From Pogonophryne albipinna (Eukaryota > Chordata > Actinopteri > Perciformes > Artedidraconidae): a DNA stretch of 64,000 nucleotides. The stretch spans positions 6,730,983 through 6,794,982 of the forward strand of contig CM053251.1 in the NCBI GenBank assembly GCA_028583405.1. Direction: 5' to 3'. The notes under the pieces are model-generated. The model saw only the letters and a program-made list of their open reading frames with translations. It made no database searches and was not told the origin of the DNA. Below, in pieces: positions 58,721 to 64,000 of this stretch. Position 1 is the first letter of the stretch. Every line of letters starts with the position of its first letter. The position numbers and the translations under genes were made by a program.

Positions 58721-59221
58721 TGTAATAAAAGTTGCGTCAAATATAATTTACATTTTATCTAATCGCCGAAATAATCTGCGGTCGCGAGCTGTTATGTGCC
58801 ATCATGACGCGCATGGTGTTATTTTTTAATATATGAAGCGCGAGCTGTGTGCTCGAGTCTTCTTGCCTGTCGGGCCGGCTGAACTCTGCTGCTCCGGGAT
58901 GAGAGTCAGCTACATTATCTACGGTGTGTTCATTAACTGTGCGGAGTCACTGTGGCACAGACTGAGCCGCTGGTGAACAGCTGTTAGAACAGGCCGTTCA
59001 GGTGTTCAGAGTTTTTCTGTCGCAATATCATTTAAGGCAGGGGTCTTCAACGTTTTTCAGGCCAGGGACCCCCAAACTGATGGAGAGCTGGAGCAGGGAC
59101 CCCCCTACTATATGTATGGCATACAATTGTGTTTTATATTAAACGGGGCCTAGTGCCGTGTATAAACATAGCTACTCTGTTATTGTACATTCAATACTAA
59201 GCTATTCAAATATTACACAGG

Positions 59222-60028
59222 TTAATATATTTCAGAACTAGTTGTGCGTTGAGGGAGGCACTTACAAAACAAAAATTCCTCCTGCATTTCCTTATCATCG
59301 ACAAAGCACACAAACGCCAGAAGCTGGGCGTCCTTAGACACATCTGTTGACACATCTGTTGACTCGTCTAATTGTAATGCAAATGTATCTGCCAACCTCA
59401 GCTTCTCTATCAGTTGCACCCTCACATCAGATGCCATCTCGTCTATACGGTGAGCTATGGTTGTGTCCGACACTGGAATGGTTTTCAGTTTGTTAATGTC
59501 AATATCATTCCCATACATTGTTTTACACATATCGGTTGCTGAAGGCAATATTAAATCCTCTGCAAGTTTGTATAGCTGTTTCTTCTGGGCAATCCGAAGA
59601 GCAATTTGATAAGAGCGTTTCAAAGCTAGCTCACCAAATTTGGCTGATTTTCTGATCAATATCTGTTGATCTTGGAGGGATTTGAGGCTAGCTTGGAAGT
59701 ATTCAACAGGTTTGTCTTTTAAGTGGCTGTGTGTTGTCTCCAAGTGACGCTGCAGCTTTGATGGCTTCATAGATTCATTTGAAAGAACAGTAGAGCAAAT
59801 GGCACACATTGGAAATTCAATGCCATCTGTCTCCTTAAAGGTAAAACCAAACTTCAGATAATTATCTGCATATTTTCGGGTCTTCTCTCGTTTGCGCTTA
59901 CCCTTATTAGCTGCTACATCAGCAGCAGGTTCCGCCTTGCCACTTGCATGTTCACTGGTGGTTTCTGAGGTGGATGGTATCTCTCTTGTGCTTGTGGATT
60001 TTTTTGGTCGAGTTACAAAACGATCCAT
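59222..60028 (-). CDS. N-terminal fragment of hAT transposase (ZBED5/SCAND3-like), 268 aa
   Basis: Start MDRFVTRPKKSTSTRE at 60028. A BED-type zinc finger lies at about residues 74-100 (CAIC ... HLETTH), followed by the hAT N-terminal region with the conserved LQLDESTDVS motif near residue 220. A 12-bp tandem duplication at 59339-59362 repeats STDV. The frame stops after about 268 residues, without the dimerisation and catalytic C-terminal part of a ~600-residue family. No frameshift is present in what remains. It may bind its own ends but cannot transpose alone; host use is possible but unsupported. Confidence 0.8.
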   Translation of the reverse strand: MDRFVTRPKKSTSTREIPSTSETTSEHASGKAEPAADVAANKGKRKREKTRKYADNYLKFGFTFKETDGIEFPMCAICSTVLSNESMKPSKLQRHLETTHSHLKDKPVEYFQASLKSLQDQQILIRKSAKFGELALKRSYQIALRIAQKKQLYKLAEDLILPSATDMCKTMYGNDIDINKLKTIPVSDTTIAHRIDEMASDVRVQLIEKLRLADTFALQLDESTDVSTDVSKDAQLLAFVCFVDDKEMQEEFLFCKCLPQRTTSSEIY

Positions 60029-60584
60029 TTTTTATATATATATATATAAAGGTATGGTCTTCTCAATAATATCGCAGCGTGCGTCCTTGTGTCTGTGTCC
60101 TTAGTAAACTGGGGACTGAATACGTTCTCGGCCAATCACGGGGAACCTGACAGAGCCAGCGTGTGTCATGCGGCCTCGTGATTGGCACAGCAGCGATAGG
60201 GGCGGGTCCTCCCCTTTGTGTACAGGAGGCCTGGTGGGACAGATCCGGGGTAGAGATGGCAAATCCGGATCATTTTATGGACTCGGAGTCTTCTGAGTCA
60301 ATCATTGAAGAGATCCGGATCATACGAGTCATTTGAGTCATTTGAGTCATATGAGTCAGCATGACCAAGACCGTAGAAATCCTACCGGTGAAACCGAAAA
60401 GTTGTTGCATTTAACCAGCATATTAAACTAACGTTACATTAACCTCCGCTACACAGTGTCTTTTGCTTTAATAAAACATGTGTGTGTGTGTGCATTTTAA
60501 AAAATAAGTGTTTTGCATTATATGTATATAGTTATTTTAATATGTTCCTGTACTTAAGCTAATTTTGCACAATTGTGTTTTCAT

Positions 60585-60586
<2 letters not shown>

Positions 60587-60631
<45 letters not shown>
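60587..60631. repeat. (TAA)n microsatellite
   Basis: About 14 uninterrupted AAT units inside the fold-back element. Confidence 0.97.
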
Positions 60632-60974
60632 TGTATAATTACATTTTATATATTCTAACTGTTTTGCAATTTTCTATCATTTGTTTCTTTTTGTGTGCCA
60701 TGTTCAAAATAAACGAGTTTCCAAGTAAGATCCTTATTGGAAATGCAGATATTATTACAGGAGACTGTTGCACAACATGAACATTGTGTTAGAAGTCTAC
60801 ACTGAAACTTAATTTAGAGCCGGAAAAATCGCGGGATCCGTGAATCCAGGTCAATGATCGAGAGAGACCAGTAGCCTACGAGGACTCAGAGCCGTAACAT
60901 ATAGCAGGCAGCAGATCCAGAGATCCAGCAGACTCGTCCCTATGCACGAATCTACAGCAGACTCAGCCCCTCCT

Positions 60975-61320
60975 CCGGCTCGCACGGCTCCCGCGAGTCC
61001 CACGGCTCCCGCGAGTCCCACGGCTCCCTCGACGAGTCGCAGGCAGACTCAGAGATTTGCGGACTCACGGCTCACTCACGGCTCACGGCTCACTCACGGC
61101 TCCCGCGAGTCCCACGGCTCCCTCGAGTCCCACGGCTCCCGCGACGAGTCGCAGGCAGACTCAGAGATTTGCGGACTCACGGCTCACTCACGGCTCACGG
61201 CTCACTCACGGCTCCCGCGAGTCCAACGGCTCCCGCGAGTCCCACGGCTCCCTCGACGAGTCGCAGCAGACTCAGAGATTTGCGGACTCACGGCTCACTC
61301 ACGGCTCACGGGACTCTCGC
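60975..61320. repeat. GC-rich tandem array in the fold-back element
   Basis: Alternating blocks of CACGGCTCCCGCGAGTCC and ACTCACGGCTCACTCACGG, with CGACGAGTCGCAGGCAGACT spacers recurring about every 112 bases. It gives false Ser/His-rich frames in all phases. Confidence 0.9.
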
Positions 61321-62019
61321 GGGAGCCGGAGGAGGGGCTGAATCTGCTGTTGATTCGTGCATGGCGACGAGTCTGCTGGATCTCTGGATACAACAACGTT
61401 GTAATGTGATTTTACACGTTATAAAGAGAGTAAAGAGTGACGCAATTTATAGTTTTAATTTTTACGTCACATCAGGTGTAGGACTCAAAGGACTCGGGTT
61501 AATCGAGAGGGAGACTCGTCACGACCGGCTCATTACTAGGATCCGGGTTAATGATCCGGATGAATCATGACTCGCCCATCTCTAATCCGGGGTAGTCTCC
61601 TGCCGTGAGTGAACCGGCGCCTAGCTTGAGATAGCTTCTGTGTGTAGCTGAATGTGTGCATTGCTGACTGAAAGATAACGTCTTCTGCCTCCATTTCTCT
61701 GTTCGCTACAATATGTTGGATTGATGTTAATGTGCATTTAAAGACATTTCAATTTGTGGGAAAACATTTTTTGGAAAATCTTTTTTTTTTTTTAAGAAAT
61801 CTAAAAAATTGTCTAATCAACCAAAGATTTTGCGACCCCCCTGCAGTACCTCCACGGACCCCCTGGGGGTCGCGGACCCCCTGTTGAAGACCTCTGATTT
61901 AAGGAATCGTTGAGCTAGCTAGCTAGCATTGTCACTATCTGCTAACGTTAGCTTTAGCCTTCGTTTTCTAATAGTTTTTTTCATAGGCTATAAACAGAGG
62001 TGGTATAAGTATAGAGATT

Positions 62020-62205
62020 GTACTAGAGTAAAAGTAGAAGTACTCAGATATTGTACTTTAGTAGAAGTACTCAGATCTTGTACTTAATAAAAGTAGAAGT
62101 ACTCAGATCTTGTACTTGAGTAAAAGTAGAAGTACTCAGATCTTGTACTTGAGTAAAAGTAGAAGTACTCAGATCTTGTACTTGAGTAAAAGTAGAAGTA
62201 CCAGA
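62020..62205. repeat. 33-bp tandem repeat
   Basis: About five units of AAGTACTCAGATCTTGTACT plus TGAGTAAAAGTAG, a motif very common in fish DNA elements. It lies in the 58130-63022 hAT element. Confidence 0.93.
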
Positions 62206-63424
62206 GTGTAGGAATACTCTGTTCAGGAGTACAGTAAAAGTCCTGCATTCAAAATGTTCCTCAAGTGAAAGTAGAAAAGTATTATAAAAATACTAAGAGG
62301 CATGAAAATAAATTTTCAAAATGCTCAACAGTGCTGCCAAAATTATAAACTGACTGCTACACATTTAAAATAAATGCTTTTATATATTTCTATTAGATGT
62401 AACTCTTTGGCGTTTCTGTTATTATTACCTGCTGCTTTAGTTGTTCTGACTGCTAAAATCCTCTGTTATTCCTCATTTTAAAGCCGATATTCCGTGGGGT
62501 CGGGGGGCTCAGATCCTTGTCACCTTTTTCATACCTGATGAGTTTGCATCCCTGACTACAGTTGCTTTAGCGTGTAGAAGCTAGTAAGCCTACTATTTGA
62601 TTTGTTTTAGATAGGCATCTGCAATATATATGCAATTACGACATACAAGATGTGCCTTTAATAAATCTCACACTACTAAGGCAGCCGGCGGTTCCACCAG
62701 GGGCGTCAATCCTTCAGATTGGACCCCTCTAAGTCATTTAGAATAATAAAAATAAATGTTAAAATAATATTTTTTTTGATAATAAATCAGTAAAATCAGG
62801 CAAAAATAAGAATTAAATAACATAACCCTAACCTAACCCTAAAACCGAAATAAAGTAACCAAAAACCGAAAAGAAACTAACAAAATCCGCCATTATCCGG
62901 CAAATTTTTGCACACAATTTCGGAGCGCACAATTTCGGCGCGACCGCCACAACGACTCAGAAGGTGCCCTTTTTTTTTTTCTCTTGAGCACCTGCCCCTA
63001 TAAATGTCTGTGCACGCCACTGCTGCTGCCTGAGTGCTGAACATAAAAAATAGAATTTTTGCAGCTTTATAATAACAAAATGTAAACTTTGCAGTAGCAC
63101 CTGTCCACAGTGACAGGACACCCAACTACTGTACAACAACACCAACCTGTTTGTTACAGGGAGGAATGCACTTAAGTTACTCAAAATACCTCACCACAGT
63201 GCTGAATATAAAAACAAAACATTCACAGCTTTAGAATAATAATATTTAAAAAAGCCTAGCCGGCTAGCACCCAGTTCAACTACTGTACTTAAAGGTTCTT
63301 GTACTGAAAAAAACCTAAACTTAAACAAAGTGCTAGACTCCACTGAGTAGTAATGTCACTGAATCAAAAGGATTAACTTAAATACTGCAGTCAGTACTAC
63401 TGAATATAAAAACGGAACAGAACA

Positions 63425-63514
63425 AGTACAAGCTTCTTGAAGAATATGGGTTGTTTTAACCCAAACATTTATAAAAGTTAATTCACCGCTAATTTTCTGA
63501 TGACTATGAACTGA
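63425..63514 (+). repeat. 90-bp exact direct repeat, right copy
   Basis: Right copy of the 57300-57389 repeat, 6.1 kb away in the same orientation. Confidence 0.95.
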
Positions 63515-64000
63515 TTTGTAATATTGTGTATACAGTATTCATCCACTTTGGGTCATATTGGGGATTGTACTCAAATGTTTTTACTGAATCTGTCTGACGT
63601 CATCACTTATGTGCTCCGCCCCCGACGTGCCTCACTCATGGGCCTCACTGCTCTCATCCGTTCTTATTATACATCCATGTCATCCATGCGTTCATTTGAG
63701 TCCGCCATTATAGCTCCTCTCGGATGAAATCACTCAAACTTTCAGAAGTATACTTTGCCCACCGTGCTCTCGAGTCTCACTGCCGGAATTTGACCGCGCT
63801 ACTCTGGTAAGTTACGTCTTGCCTTTGCACAGTATTTAAATGTTTTATTAATTTCTGCATCTAATGCACTTTGTGTCGCATGGTGTTTGATTTGAGCTCT
63901 TGTTAGCTAGCCTAGATTTAATATCTGCCTCACTTGAAAAATTATTTAAACGTGTAAGACAGTATTTTATATTGCTTTAAGTTATATCTCAAAGTGGAAC
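63515..64000 (+). promoter_or_regulatory. Possible promoter and first exon of an off-window gene
   Basis: Perfect cAMP-response element TGACGTCA at 63595-63602, a GC box (CTCCGCCCCCG) at about 63614, and a consensus donor CTCTG/GTAAGT at about 63807. No coding sequence can be assigned upstream of the donor with confidence. It could equally be chance in GC-richer DNA. Confidence 0.3.

Larger units (their letters stand above)
60251..61584. mobile_element. Fold-back hAT-type element, nested level 3
   Basis: Ends TAGAGATGGCAAATCCGGAT and CCGGATGAATCATG..CCATCTCTA; target duplication ATCCGGGG at 60243-60250 and 61585-61592. A second internal inverted repeat pairs 60909-60982 with 61321-61391 at roughly 90% identity. 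The centre is a GC-rich tandem array. Confidence 0.9.
59038..61896 (-). mobile_element. hAT element with truncated BED-type transposase, nested level 2
   Basis: Ends CAGGGGTCTTCAACGTTTTT and TGTTGAAGACCTCTG; target duplication ATTTAAGG at 59030-59037 and 61897-61904. Carries an open transposase fragment on the minus strand and a further insertion (60251-61584). Without the insertion it is about 1.5 kb, so it is an internally deleted copy. Confidence 0.93.
58130..63022. mobile_element. hAT-type element hosting two further hAT insertions
   Basis: Ends CAGAGACGTGCACACA and TGTGCACGCCACTG, with longer subterminal similarity (TTGAGCACCTGCCC on both sides, inverted relative to the ends). Target duplication CTGCTGCC at 58122-58129 and 63023-63030. 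Without its insertion it would be about 2.0 kb. Confidence 0.85.
57671..63424. mobile_element. Probable outermost hAT-like element hosting the nest
   Basis: Left side reads AGTGCTGCACGATTCTTG with repeated CACGATT motifs, a hAT subterminal pattern related to the AGGGCTGC families. Right side (63031-63424) has diverged units of GTGCTGAATATAAAAAC. Terminal repeats and target duplication could not be matched, so the limits are approximate. Confidence 0.4.

Noticed and set aside
59222..60028. Host ZBED gene
   Set aside because: It lies between hAT termini with an exact target duplication and is C-terminally truncated, so a transposon remnant is the simpler reading.
60942..61570. Ser/His/Pro-rich open frames
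   Set aside because: They arise in all three phases from the GC-rich tandem array of the fold-back element.

Overview
The window looks like nuclear DNA of a teleost fish, probably a spiny-rayed one. It has compact vertebrate genes with consensus GT..AG introns, very long GT, TACC and AGT microsatellites, and a dense load of fish-type DNA transposons (hAT, TTAA-target MITEs, Harbinger-like MITEs) and a DIRS retrotransposon. No bacterial, organellar or viral genes were seen.

Layout. Positions 680-47168 (+ strand) hold 37 coding exons of a mechanosensitive channel gene of the PIEZO family, best matched to piezo2. The 5' part of the gene lies left of the window. All 37 exons join in phase into about 2148 codons ending at a TGA, so this is the C-terminal three quarters of the protein, with blade repeats, extracellular cap, pore helices and C-terminal domain. 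Positions 50925-54620 (- strand) hold a complete 12-exon gene for gamma-SNAP (napg, 307 aa). The two genes converge tail to tail. PIEZO2 and NAPG are also convergent neighbours on human chromosome 18p11, which supports the piezo2 rather than piezo1 assignment. The 3.8 kb between them contains a C-run minisatellite and no further gene that I can support.

The introns and the right flank (about 55.6-63.5 kb) are mostly mobile DNA. Nine hAT elements can be delimited exactly by 8-bp target duplications. Three copies of one TTAA-flanked MITE sit in piezo2 introns. The middle copy has been split by a DIRS-type tyrosine-recombinase retrotransposon that itself carries a Harbinger-like MITE. Right of napg, three hAT elements are nested inside one another. 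The innermost is a fold-back element, and the middle one still carries an open N-terminal transposase fragment with a BED zinc finger.

Functionally, piezo2 encodes a plasma-membrane stretch-activated cation channel subunit and napg a vesicle-fusion adaptor. They share a conserved neighbourhood but no evident pathway. The most informative observations are structural: the nested transposons with readable target sites, the DIRS integration core visible at three places, and a possible 99-bp in-frame cassette exon in piezo2.
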